From Gammaproteobacteria bacterium (lineage in GTDB: Bacteria > Pseudomonadota > Gammaproteobacteria > Acidiferrobacterales > SZUA-150), in the NCBI GenBank assembly GCA_029880545.1, contig JAOUOD010000005.1, positions 186,001 through 250,000 of the forward strand: a stretch of DNA of 64,000 nt, in the 5' to 3' direction. Positions 47,799 to 55,136 of the stretch are shown in pieces (position 1 is the stretch's first letter; each line of letters opens with the position of its first letter). The translations under genes were made by a program, and so were the position numbers. A model generated the notes under the pieces. That model ran no database searches, was not told where the DNA came from, and worked only from the letters and a program-made list of their open reading frames with translations.

Positions 47799-48482
47799 TT
47801 AAAGTTTCGTGTTGATAATGTGATCAACCGCAGCCTGGATGGTATTGCGGATCGCGCGCTCCATCGGCGTGCCCTTGTACATGCCCAGCCCGATCGGTAA
47901 CTCGGAGCGTGTAACAAAGCCAATGCGCTTGTCGACACTGCTGCCTTCAACTGTAGTCGCGTTGACCACGCGACCGGTAGCACTATCGATAATGCGAATG
48001 TTAATGGCGATGCACGCGCGACTGGCGCTGAAGACAATGGCTGAGCCACCGGAACAGCGCGGTTCAAACTGGATCACGGAACCGCGTACCAGCAATTCCG
48101 CGCCTTCGAGCTGACCCTTGGGTGCAGCGGTGGAGGGTTTGACGCGACCGCTGGCGCCAAGGTCCTGCTCATCCAGTACGTCCTTGATGTTTTCCCGCTC
48201 AAGTACGATGAACCGACCACTGTTAAACAGGGCATCGGTGAGCATGTCGGACATGCCTTGACCGACACGGTGTCCGCCTCGACCAGCCTTGAAGCTAAAT
48301 GCCTTGACGGCGAGGGAGCGTTTTGGTCCGGCATAGGGTTCCTGCTGTGCTTGCTGGATGCCCGGGCCCTGGCTGTCGGATACGACCCGGGCGTTGGCGC
48401 CGCAGGCGCTGAGCAGGCCAAGAGTGATAATAACAACCACCTTGCGTGAGAAGCGGCGATGAATAGCGAAGACGGGACTCAT
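47799..48482 (-). CDS. CsgG/HfaB-like lipoprotein 2 (paralogue)
   Basis: 227 residues. Lipobox LLSAC with Cys27. It shares the core with its neighbour: KRSLAVKAFSFKAGR, MLTDALFNSGRFIVLERENIKDVLDEQD, GAELLVRGSVIQFE, INIRIIDSATGRVVNATTVEG. It lacks some of the C-terminal helix of the neighbour. The two genes lie 6 nt apart on the minus strand and clearly arose by duplication. Outer-membrane assembly as a ring is expected from the family, and mixed rings are conceivable. Confidence 0.82.
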   Translation of the reverse strand: MSPVFAIHRRFSRKVVVIITLGLLSACGANARVVSDSQGPGIQQAQQEPYAGPKRSLAVKAFSFKAGRGGHRVGQGMSDMLTDALFNSGRFIVLERENIKDVLDEQDLGASGRVKPSTAAPKGQLEGAELLVRGSVIQFEPRCSGGSAIVFSASRACIAINIRIIDSATGRVVNATTVEGSSVDKRIGFVTRSELPIGLGMYKGTPMERAIRNTIQAAVDHIINTKL

Positions 48483-48764
48483 GGTGAACTCCTGTAGCGG
48501 CTGGCGATGTGATGATGGGAGTTACAACGCACGTTACTCTCCAAAGGCGCTAATCACAAACGGTGGCGCCCAGGCAATGCCGGGTCCCTGGACACCCAGG
48601 CGGGTTTGTTGGCGCGGTCATCCAGCCAGTTGCCCGGCAGGTTGAGTGAGCCCGTAGCCCACGGTAAGCAAATACGTTTCGCCCGGGCAGTAACATCGAT
48701 AATCGATAAGTCATTGATAATATGAATAGAAATCGCAGCAGTTGGCACATCCCGACAAACGGGC
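48483..48764. other. Divergent gap between CsgG-like pair and DUF6502 gene
   Basis: 282 nt without a supported gene. The right end carries an AT-rich stretch (TAACATCGATAATCGATAAGTC) containing a short palindrome ATCGATAATCGAT at 48696-48708, just before the promoter described next. No RNA gene recognised. Confidence 0.4.
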
Positions 48765-48805
48765 TTGACATGGGACCATAATTGGGAAAATAATCCCAAA
48801 TATGG
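48765..48805 (+). promoter_or_regulatory. Promoter with palindromic operator over the DUF6502 start
   Basis: A perfect -35 TTGACA (48765-48770) and a -10 AATAAT (48789-48794) are 18 nt apart. A near-perfect inverted repeat lies across the -10 and start codon: CCATAATTGGGA (48776-48787) and TCCCAAATATGG (48794-48805), 11 of 12 pairs, centre spacer 6 nt. The downstream arm includes the ATG. A bound repressor would block both transcription and initiation; the HTH-like DUF6502 protein is a candidate for autoregulation. Confidence 0.6.
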
Positions 48806-49632
48806 ACACACGTACTAATATTCATTCGCATCTCAGCAGCGCTGTGATACAGCTGTTGAAACCCCTGGTGAAGCTGCTGCTGCGCTACGGTGTACCGTTT
48901 GGCGCGTTTTCCGATTTGGCGAAGCAGGTATACGTGGATGTTGCCATGAACCAGTTTGATGTGCCGGGCAGAAAAACCACGGTATCGCGCACCTCGGTAT
49001 TAACGGGTTTGTCACGCAAGGAAGTGTCGCGCGTGTTGGGCCTGGACCCGGTGGTGGCCAACAGTGGTGCCAGCCAGTACAACCGGGCGGCACGGGTCAT
49101 TGCGGCCTGGGTCCGTGACCAGCGCTTCTGTACGGCTAATGGCGCGCCGGCAGAACTGCCGGTAGAGGGCGCGGTTAACAGTTTTTCCGAGTTGGTGCGT
49201 CTTTACAGTGGTGACGTGCCGGCGCGGGCAATTCTCGATGAGTTGGTGCGTGTCGGCACGGTGGAGCTGACGGACTCGAGTCACGTAATTCTCAAGGTGC
49301 GATCCTATATTCCGGAAACCGGCGAGCCGGAAAAAGTGCAGATACTGGGGCAGGATGTGGCCGGCCTGATCAGTACCATTGAGCACAACCTGAACCCGGC
49401 AGTTGCACCGTATTTTCAACGCAAGGTGTTTTACGACAACTTGCCTGATGACGCCGCGGAAGAGCTGCAACAGTTAACCCGCGAGCACGGACAAATGTTT
49501 ATCGAGCGCATGGATAAATGGATGGCGCAACATGATCGTGATGTAAACCCGTCCATCAATGGAACCGGAAGGCGTCGTATTGGTATCGGCGTTTATTATT
49601 TTGAAGAGCAGAATTCAACGGAGGATCTGTAA
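48802..49632 (+). CDS. DUF6502 family protein with HTH-like N-terminus
   Basis: 276 residues. The first third carries VSRTSVLTGLSRKEVSRVLGL (about 62-81), which has the spacing of a helix-turn-helix, preceded by a QLLKPLVKLLLRYGVPFGAFSDLAKQV helix. The rest is alpha/beta with a conserved middle region (VNSFSELVRLYSGDVPARAILDEL). No enzymatic motif is seen. The start lies in a palindrome overlapping a strong promoter. The stop TAA is immediately followed by the ATG of the DUF5666 lipoprotein, and GGAGG lies inside the end of this gene, so the pair is translationally coupled. Confidence 0.8.
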   Translation: MDTRTNIHSHLSSAVIQLLKPLVKLLLRYGVPFGAFSDLAKQVYVDVAMNQFDVPGRKTTVSRTSVLTGLSRKEVSRVLGLDPVVANSGASQYNRAARVIAAWVRDQRFCTANGAPAELPVEGAVNSFSELVRLYSGDVPARAILDELVRVGTVELTDSSHVILKVRSYIPETGEPEKVQILGQDVAGLISTIEHNLNPAVAPYFQRKVFYDNLPDDAAEELQQLTREHGQMFIERMDKWMAQHDRDVNPSINGTGRRRIGIGVYYFEEQNSTEDL

Positions 49633-51030
49633 ATGAACTATTCCAAGGTCAGCGTCATGTTAGCTGTCGTTACACTGTTGGTTACAGGATGCAGTGGCGG
49701 CACCGGTGGAACCGGCGGCAACCCGCTGCCTCCCATCGGCAACGGTGATTTGTCTGTTGGCGCAGTCACCAAGCTGGGCAGTGTGTTTGTCAATGGCGTC
49801 GAGTTCGATACCACCGGCGCAACAATTACCCGTGACGGCATCACGGTGGCAGAAAGCCAGGTATTGGGTATGCCGGTGGAGGTGCGCGGTGATATCAATG
49901 GTGATATGGGTACCGCCGACACGGTGGTGGCCAAAACTGCAGTCAAGGGTACGGTAAATTCCATTATCAGCACCACGTCCCTGGTGGTCATGGGCCAAAC
50001 AGTCAGGCTGGAAGATGGTGCCTATATCGAGACCCTGGCCAACGGTTCAAGCGGTACGCTCGCGGATTTAAGTGTCGGATCGCTCGTGGAAGTGGCGGGC
50101 ATGCCCAAGCCGGGCGGCGTTATTGTCGCGACGCGCCTGGAAGAAAAAACATCACTGGTGGAATACAAGGTCAAGGGCTATATCGAAGGCACAATAAGCG
50201 CGACAACATTTACTATTGGCGCCCTGACTATTGATTACAGCAGTGCTGACATGACCGACTTGCCCGGTGGGCCGGTGCTCAACCTGCTGGTGGAAGTGAA
50301 AGCTTCTGCTGCTCCGGCACCGGTCATGATGGCGACCAAGGTGGAACCGGAAGGCCCGAGTATTTCCGATGCCCAGGAAGCCGAAGTCGAAGGTTATGTA
50401 AAAGGCCTGACTGGCAGCAGCCCGGACTATGTGTTCTTTATCAATGGACAGGAGGTGCACACGGATAGTGCGACTATCTTTGAAGGTGCCACCGCCACGT
50501 ATTTTGCCGAGAACGTCAAGGTTGAAGCCGAAGGCACGCTGGTGGCCGATGTGTTAAACGCCTACAAGGTCAAGCTCAAGGACAGTGTACGCATGGAAGG
50601 TGACATCGAAAACCTGTCCGGCAACAGCTTTAACCTGGTGGGCATGCCGGGCGTGACGATTACCGTGAACGCCGCCACTGAAATCAATTCCAGCACCGAC
50701 GTGTTCTCGGATTTCGCCAACGGCTCCCATGTGCGCCTGCGCGGGTTCCCGAGCTCCGGCACCAGCGTTCTCGTGACCCGCATTGATGAGCGCAATACCG
50801 GTGATCCGGATGCCTACCTGCGCGGCCCGGTGGATTCCGTAGCCGGAACCGTGGTGACGGTGCTGGGTATTGCCATCGACGTGAACGGCTTCAGCTTCAA
50901 GGATCATGACGACGTCAGCATGAACCAGGCGGCGTTCCTGGCCGCGCTGTCCACCGGCGTACCGGTGAAAATTCAGGGCCTGATTTCCGGTAGCAGCATC
51001 ACCTGGGACAGCGCCGAGCTGGAGGACTAG
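49633..51030 (+). CDS. DUF5666-repeat lipoprotein
   Basis: 465 residues. The lipobox VTGCSGG gives lipidated Cys20, followed by a Gly/Thr-rich linker (GGTGGTGGNPLPP). The rest consists of repeated beta modules of about 65-75 residues of the DUF5666 type, recognisable in GAVTKLGSVFVNGVEFDTTGATI, VKGTVNSIISTTSLVVMGQTV, VEGYVKGL and RGPVDSVAGTVVTVLGIAIDV. This suggests an OB-like bead string on the cell surface or periplasmic side. No catalytic residues. It starts directly at the stop of the DUF6502 gene and ends before a good terminator. The function of this pair is unknown. Confidence 0.82.
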   Translation: MNYSKVSVMLAVVTLLVTGCSGGTGGTGGNPLPPIGNGDLSVGAVTKLGSVFVNGVEFDTTGATITRDGITVAESQVLGMPVEVRGDINGDMGTADTVVAKTAVKGTVNSIISTTSLVVMGQTVRLEDGAYIETLANGSSGTLADLSVGSLVEVAGMPKPGGVIVATRLEEKTSLVEYKVKGYIEGTISATTFTIGALTIDYSSADMTDLPGGPVLNLLVEVKASAAPAPVMMATKVEPEGPSISDAQEAEVEGYVKGLTGSSPDYVFFINGQEVHTDSATIFEGATATYFAENVKVEAEGTLVADVLNAYKVKLKDSVRMEGDIENLSGNSFNLVGMPGVTITVNAATEINSSTDVFSDFANGSHVRLRGFPSSGTSVLVTRIDERNTGDPDAYLRGPVDSVAGTVVTVLGIAIDVNGFSFKDHDDVSMNQAAFLAALSTGVPVKIQGLISGSSITWDSAELED

Positions 51031-51080
51031 CCGGGTCGTCACAATAAATTGATTTGATCTCCCTCGGATCAAAATTGACA

Positions 51081-51114
51081 GGCTTGCCGCGATGTACCGG
51101 CAAGCCATTTTTTT
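51081..51114 (+). terminator. Rho-independent terminator after the DUF5666 gene
   Basis: A 9-bp stem GGCTTGCCG (51081-51089) / CGGCAAGCC (51098-51106), 8-nt loop, then ATTTTTTT. A second hairpin, CCGGGGCA / TGCCCCGG at 51150-51172, follows just before a TATAAT (51180-51185) that may be the trhP -10 box; no convincing -35 was found. Confidence 0.85.
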
Positions 51115-51216
51115 GCCCGCTGCATTGGGCACGGCATTTGTAGTGGCATCCGGGGCAGGGGAAATGCCCCGGTCTTTGCTATAATCGCCGGCTTACCGGC
51201 ATTCTTGGAGTGGTTT

Positions 51217-52575
51217 GTGACCGAGCTTCTGGCCCCAGCGGGCACCCTGAAAAACATGCGTTATGCGCTGGCCTACGGCGCCGATGCCGTCTACGCGGGC
51301 CAGCCACGCTACAGCCTGCGCGTGCGCAACAACGACTTCAATATGGAGAACTTCGCCACCGGTATCCGCGAGGCGCACGATCTCGGCAAGCAGTTCTTTG
51401 TCGCCAGTAACGTCATGCCGCATAACCGGAAAATCCAGACCTATATGAATGATATGGCGCCCATTATCGACATGGGCCCGGATGCGCTGATTATGGCCGA
51501 CCCCGGCCTGATCATGATGGTGCGTGAACGCTGGCCGGACATGCCGGTGCACCTGTCAGTGCAGGCCAACACCGTGAATTACGCCGCCGTGAAATTCTGG
51601 CAGTCCGTGGGTATCAAGCGCGTCATTCTGTCACGCGAACTGTCTATTGAAGAAATCGGGGAAATCAAGCAGCAGTGCCCGGATATGGAAATCGAAGTAT
51701 TCGTTCACGGCGCATTGTGCATTGCCTATTCCGGTCGCTGCCTGTTGTCCGGCTACTTCAATCATCGTGATCCGAACCAGGGTACCTGTACCAACGCCTG
51801 TCGCTGGGATTACAAGGTATCCAAGGGTGAAGAAACCGACACCGGTGATATACAAAAGGCCTGCTGTAATACCGATCAAAACACACCGGAAAGCACCCTG
51901 GGCACACGCAACGATGCTGCCAATGGTTTGTATGTTATTGAGGAATCCACCCGCGAAGGCGAAGTCATGCCCATCATGGAAGACGAGCACGGCACCTACA
52001 TCATGAACTCAAAAGACCTGCGCGCCATTCGTCATATCCAGAAGCTGGTGGAAATCGGCGTCGACTCCTTCAAGATCGAAGGTCGCACCAAGTCTTATTA
52101 TTATGCGGCCCGCGTCAGCCAGATCTACCGCCAGGCCATTGACGATGCCGTGGCCGGTCGCGCGTTCAACCCGGAGCTGTTCTTTGCCCTTGATGGCCTG
52201 GCCAATCGCGGCTACACCGAAGGTTTCTACGAACGCCATCCCACCCAGGAATACCAGAACTACATGCAGAACAACTCGCAGAGTTCCGCGCAACAGTTTG
52301 TCGGCGACATTATTGATTATGATGCCGACAGCAAGCGCGCCACTATCGAAGTGAAGAACCGCTTCGAAGTGGGTGACACCGTACAGTTGCTGACACCTCG
52401 CGGCAATGAAGACGTTGTTGTGACGGAAATGTGGGACAAGTTCAACACTCCCCGCGATGCCGCCCCCGGCAGCGGACATATTGTCAAAATACCGCTTGAA
52501 AAGAACCCCGGCCCCATGGCCATGATTGCCCGCTACCTGGGTCATCAACAGGATGGTATTGCGAGACAGGCTTAG
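51217..52575 (+). CDS. trhP: U32-family tRNA hydroxylation protein TrhP (YegQ)
   Basis: 452 residues from GTG 51217 (VTELLAPAGTLKNMRYAL), with GGAG 6 nt upstream. U32 signatures: GADAVYAGQPRYSLRVRNNDF, SVQANTVNYAAVKFWQSVG and EVFVHGALCIAYSGRCLLSGYFNHRDPNQGTC, with cysteines (GALCIAYSGRCLLSG, GTCTNACRW) that bind an iron-sulfur cluster, plus KIEGRTKSYYYAARV. TrhP acts in prephenate-dependent 5-hydroxyuridine formation at tRNA position 34. It could also be annotated as a peptidase by older pipelines. Stands alone after the terminator. Confidence 0.93.
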   Translation: MTELLAPAGTLKNMRYALAYGADAVYAGQPRYSLRVRNNDFNMENFATGIREAHDLGKQFFVASNVMPHNRKIQTYMNDMAPIIDMGPDALIMADPGLIMMVRERWPDMPVHLSVQANTVNYAAVKFWQSVGIKRVILSRELSIEEIGEIKQQCPDMEIEVFVHGALCIAYSGRCLLSGYFNHRDPNQGTCTNACRWDYKVSKGEETDTGDIQKACCNTDQNTPESTLGTRNDAANGLYVIEESTREGEVMPIMEDEHGTYIMNSKDLRAIRHIQKLVEIGVDSFKIEGRTKSYYYAARVSQIYRQAIDDAVAGRAFNPELFFALDGLANRGYTEGFYERHPTQEYQNYMQNNSQSSAQQFVGDIIDYDADSKRATIEVKNRFEVGDTVQLLTPRGNEDVVVTEMWDKFNTPRDAAPGSGHIVKIPLEKNPGPMAMIARYLGHQQDGIARQA

Positions 52576-52865
52576 CTATTGGCCCGGCGGATCCTGTATT
52601 GAAGATGGTGCCGGGATGTACCATACAAGTTAGTATTTTTCCTGAATGCAATGGGCCGGTACTCCCTTTTTGGTTCCTCAGAAAGGCTGGTCTTGCGCTG
52701 GTCGGCCGGGCAGGGCAGCCTTTACGGGGCCGGCCATTGACTGCCTGGGGCGTGCAGGTGGGAAAAGGCCCCGGCCTATTTTAGATCTATGGTTTTATTC
52801 TTCAATTTGGGTTGATTTTCAAAATACTATCGTCTACTAACTATATAAACCAATCAATATAGCTG

Positions 52866-53453
52866 GTGACTGATTTGAAAAGTTTTCTCGGGTTACTGCT
52901 GATCGTAACAGTTCTTATTCCCGGTCCGGCCTCAGCAGAAGGGATGTATCTATTTCTGAAGGCCGGTGTATTCCAGATAGGTGATGAGCACTATGTTCCT
53001 GATGATTCCTGGACCAATAGCGTACTGAATATTACTCCGCAATCCGATGAATCGAGCGCCTTCGGTATGGAGTGGACAGTAATGGATGAATGGTTGATCG
53101 GCTTTGAGCTGTATCATACCGTGCACGAGTGGCGGTCGCCCCAGGGCAATAGCGGTGAAATCGAGGCTAGCAGCATGTTGTTTTCGTGCAAGCAAATGTT
53201 TTTACCGAAGGCGATAATTAACCCGTATGTGGGCGCCGGGTTTGGCTGGTCGGTAATATCCATGGATACCGGGGATGCATGGGATGATCAGGACAGTTTC
53301 ATGCTGCACTTCGGGGTCGGCGCTATAATGAAGTTTGGAAAGGTCTCCACGTTTCTGGAATTGAGGCATATGGACGCCATTTTCGCCATGAGTTTTGCCG
53401 ACTACCGTTACTATGGCGACGGCGTATATGGCGGCATCAGGCTGGAATTGTAG
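52866..53453 (+). CDS. Small outer-membrane beta-barrel protein
   Basis: 195 residues from GTG 52866 (VTDLKSFLGLLLIVTVLIPGPASAEG); a TTG at 52875 is also possible. Signal peptide followed by an OmpX/W-sized eight-strand barrel pattern: GMYLFLKAGVF, AFGMEWTVMDEWLIGFELYH, IINPYVGAGFGWSVIS, MLHFGVGAIMKF and the final GGIRLEL. No family name is assigned. It stands alone. The 290-nt gap before it shows no gene, although it ends in AT-rich promoter-like sequence. Confidence 0.72.
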   Translation: MTDLKSFLGLLLIVTVLIPGPASAEGMYLFLKAGVFQIGDEHYVPDDSWTNSVLNITPQSDESSAFGMEWTVMDEWLIGFELYHTVHEWRSPQGNSGEIEASSMLFSCKQMFLPKAIINPYVGAGFGWSVISMDTGDAWDDQDSFMLHFGVGAIMKFGKVSTFLELRHMDAIFAMSFADYRYYGDGVYGGIRLEL

Positions 53454-53536
53454 TCCTTTAAAGCGCTGCCATTTTAGGTATCATGCCGTTCCCGGGGGTT
53501 TCTGCTTTACGAATCATCACGAATCAATAGTCAACA

Positions 53537-53581
53537 GGGCCAGAGTTGATTGAAATACGCGGAATCAAATGGCTCAGACCC
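53537..53581. repeat. REP-like 45-nt palindrome, copy 1
   Basis: GGGCCAGAGTTGATTGAAAT followed by ACGCGGAATCAAATGGCTCA and GACCC. Ends GGG(T/C)CAGA and TCTGACCC-like make an imperfect inverted repeat with a GCGGAATC core. This copy is more diverged than copies 2 and 3 and is followed by TTTTGGTTTTT as copy 2 is. Confidence 0.85.
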
Positions 53582-53623
53582 TTTTGGTTTTTGCAACCGG
53601 CTTTCGTAGGAGTTTATGTATTC

Positions 53624-54238
53624 ATGAGCCTGGATTTTTTTGAACCGATAACCTTAAGCAAAGTTATCAGTCAATCGGATCTTATTGTGGTAGCCCGCAA
53701 GGCAGATCCCTTTAAGACCTTGCACCGTATGATAGATCCCGGAAATGGCACGACCAGCCCGATTGATGATGTCGTAATTGATGACTGGACTGATGGCCAG
53801 GGATCATATTTTATTACGCCCAGGTTGCGTTATGTGGTTGAGGAAGTTCTGTATAACGATTCCAGGCGCAGCGGGCGCGAACGTGATGGCCGCCCGGTTG
53901 ATTTGCCGCCGCCAAAGCCACGACCACGAGGCGATGAAATCGCGCCGTATGAACCGTTCGATATCAGGCCGTACATTGTCGGAAAAATGATTTACGTTTA
54001 CCCGGCAGACCTGCTGCAGCATTTTGACCGATTCAAGGACAGCCAGGACGGTATCAGTAGCAGTCCCATTTATGAACAGTATACCCAGCAATCCAGACCC
54101 GGGGACGATGAACCCGGTATCCTGTTCTTGCGCCTTTTCCCGGGATGGGACTATCAGTTCTCCTTTGATGGTGCCGAAGAAGGATTGGCCTCTCGTGCCC
54201 GCGTTGAACACCAGATCCGGGCGATCAAGGGCGAATAA
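53624..54238 (+). CDS. Hypothetical protein
   Basis: 204 residues from ATG 53624 (MSLDFFEPITLSKVISQSDLIVVARKADP). The longer open frame runs through repeat copy 1 and is rejected, since its 26 extra codons are repeat-derived; AGGAG at 53608-53612 is 11 nt from 53624. No family recognised. The protein has a central Pro/Arg-rich linker (PPPKPRPRGDE) between a beta-rich N-terminal part (YFITPRLRYVVEEVLYND) and a C-terminal part with FLRLFPGWDYQFSF. It ends 19 nt before repeat copy 2. Confidence 0.6.
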   Translation: MSLDFFEPITLSKVISQSDLIVVARKADPFKTLHRMIDPGNGTTSPIDDVVIDDWTDGQGSYFITPRLRYVVEEVLYNDSRRSGRERDGRPVDLPPPKPRPRGDEIAPYEPFDIRPYIVGKMIYVYPADLLQHFDRFKDSQDGISSSPIYEQYTQQSRPGDDEPGILFLRLFPGWDYQFSFDGAEEGLASRARVEHQIRAIKGE

Positions 54239-54257
54239 CTATTCAGGAAAATCAATA

Positions 54258-54302
54258 GGGTCAGAGTCGATTGAAATATGCGGAATCAAACGAGTCTGAC
54301 CC
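54258..54302. repeat. REP-like 45-nt palindrome, copy 2
   Basis: Begins GGGTCAGAGTCGATTGAAAT and ends AACGAGTCTGACCC. GGGTCAGA and TCTGACCC are exact complements, with extended imperfect pairing of TCGATTGA and TCAAACGA around ATGCGGAA. Preceded by AATCAATA, as copy 3 is, and followed by TTTTGGTTTT. Confidence 0.92.
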
Positions 54303-54347
54303 TTTTGGTTTTAACGAGTCTGACCCTTTTGGTTTTCTTTTGGTTTT
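54289..54347. repeat. Direct repeat of the right end of REP copy 2
   Basis: The 24-nt unit AACGAGTCTGACCCTTTTGG plus TTTT occurs at 54289-54312 and again at 54313-54336, followed by a partial third (CTTTTGGTTTT, 54337-54347). This looks like slippage or partial duplication of the palindrome's end. Confidence 0.9.
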
Positions 54348-54397
54348 CCTTAGGCAACCAGGATTCAATAAAGTCAGGCTTGATTAGTATGTATATA

Positions 54398-54964
54398 TTA
54401 CTTACTAACACTCGCCTGATTATTATTAGATTCCAAACGAAAACGTAGTGTTATTACTACGAGAAATGCAATATTGACTAATATTTCTACTGGCGTATAT
54501 ATTTCAGATAAACTAGCATTTTTTGAATAGAACATGTAGTTAGATAGCAATAATCCACATATTGCTGCTACTTCATAGAATATGTATACCTGCTTTTTTA
54601 GCAAAGCTTTAGGCGGCATCACGGCTACTATTATTGAGCACATTGAAGCAATAAATGATGATAATGTGCTCATTGTTGAGTTTGTTCCACTAAACCATAT
54701 GGCACCAACAAAAGCACCGATTCCAATACTAATAAACAGATAAGCTCTTGCAATTATTATTGATGCATTAATTACGACAATCGCAGCCATTTTCTCTCTC
54801 CAGGTCTTCATATGTTTCTTTTCCCATCGTAAGGGTGGCAAACCCGTATATGAAATTACCATGAAGCATAAGATCATAATCACACTCCCTCTTACAAGAT
54901 CGGCCGCCACATTTTTTTGCACATTTGTCATAGCACCTATCATGACGCCTGCAATAACCTTCAC
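54398..54964 (-). CDS. AT-rich small membrane protein, likely acquired
   Basis: 188 residues with about five hydrophobic segments (VRGSVIMILCFMVISYTGLPP, IVVINASIIIARAYLFISIG, STLSSFIASMCSIIVAVMPP, VAAICGLLLSNYMFY, IAFLVVITLRF). No family recognised. The gene is visibly much more AT-rich than the rest of the window, with AT-ending codons, and lies between REP-like copies 2 and 3. This suggests horizontal transfer or a repeat-bounded insertion. A short basic region KKHMKTWREKMA joins helices 1 and 2. Confidence 0.7.
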   Translation of the reverse strand: MKVIAGVMIGAMTNVQKNVAADLVRGSVIMILCFMVISYTGLPPLRWEKKHMKTWREKMAAIVVINASIIIARAYLFISIGIGAFVGAIWFSGTNSTMSTLSSFIASMCSIIVAVMPPKALLKKQVYIFYEVAAICGLLLSNYMFYSKNASLSEIYTPVEILVNIAFLVVITLRFRLESNNNQASVSK

Positions 54965-55004
54965 CCTAGTCAGGTATGCTATATTTCAAATGAGTAAATC
55001 AATA

Positions 55005-55050
55005 GGGTCAGAGTCGATTGAAATATGCGGACTCAAACGAGTCTCAACCC
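55005..55050. repeat. REP-like palindrome, copy 3
   Basis: Begins AATCAATA-GGGTCAGAGTCG as copy 2 does and continues ATTGAAATATGCGGACTCAA. The right end reads GTCTCAACCC, one base longer than GTCTGACCC, so this copy is decaying. It has the same orientation as copy 2, about 700 nt away. Confidence 0.88.
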
Positions 55051-55136
55051 CCGCTCATTTCATAATCACCCGGACGAGAAAGCCGGGGTTGCCTTCTCTC
55101 GGTGTGCGTGACTCCGGATCGCGCTGGCTCATACTG

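Noticed and set aside
51150-51185. Strong housekeeping promoter for trhP
   Set aside because: A perfect TATAAT is present at 51180-51185 but the expected -35 region is a GC-rich hairpin without TTGACA-like bases, so only a tentative -10 is noted.
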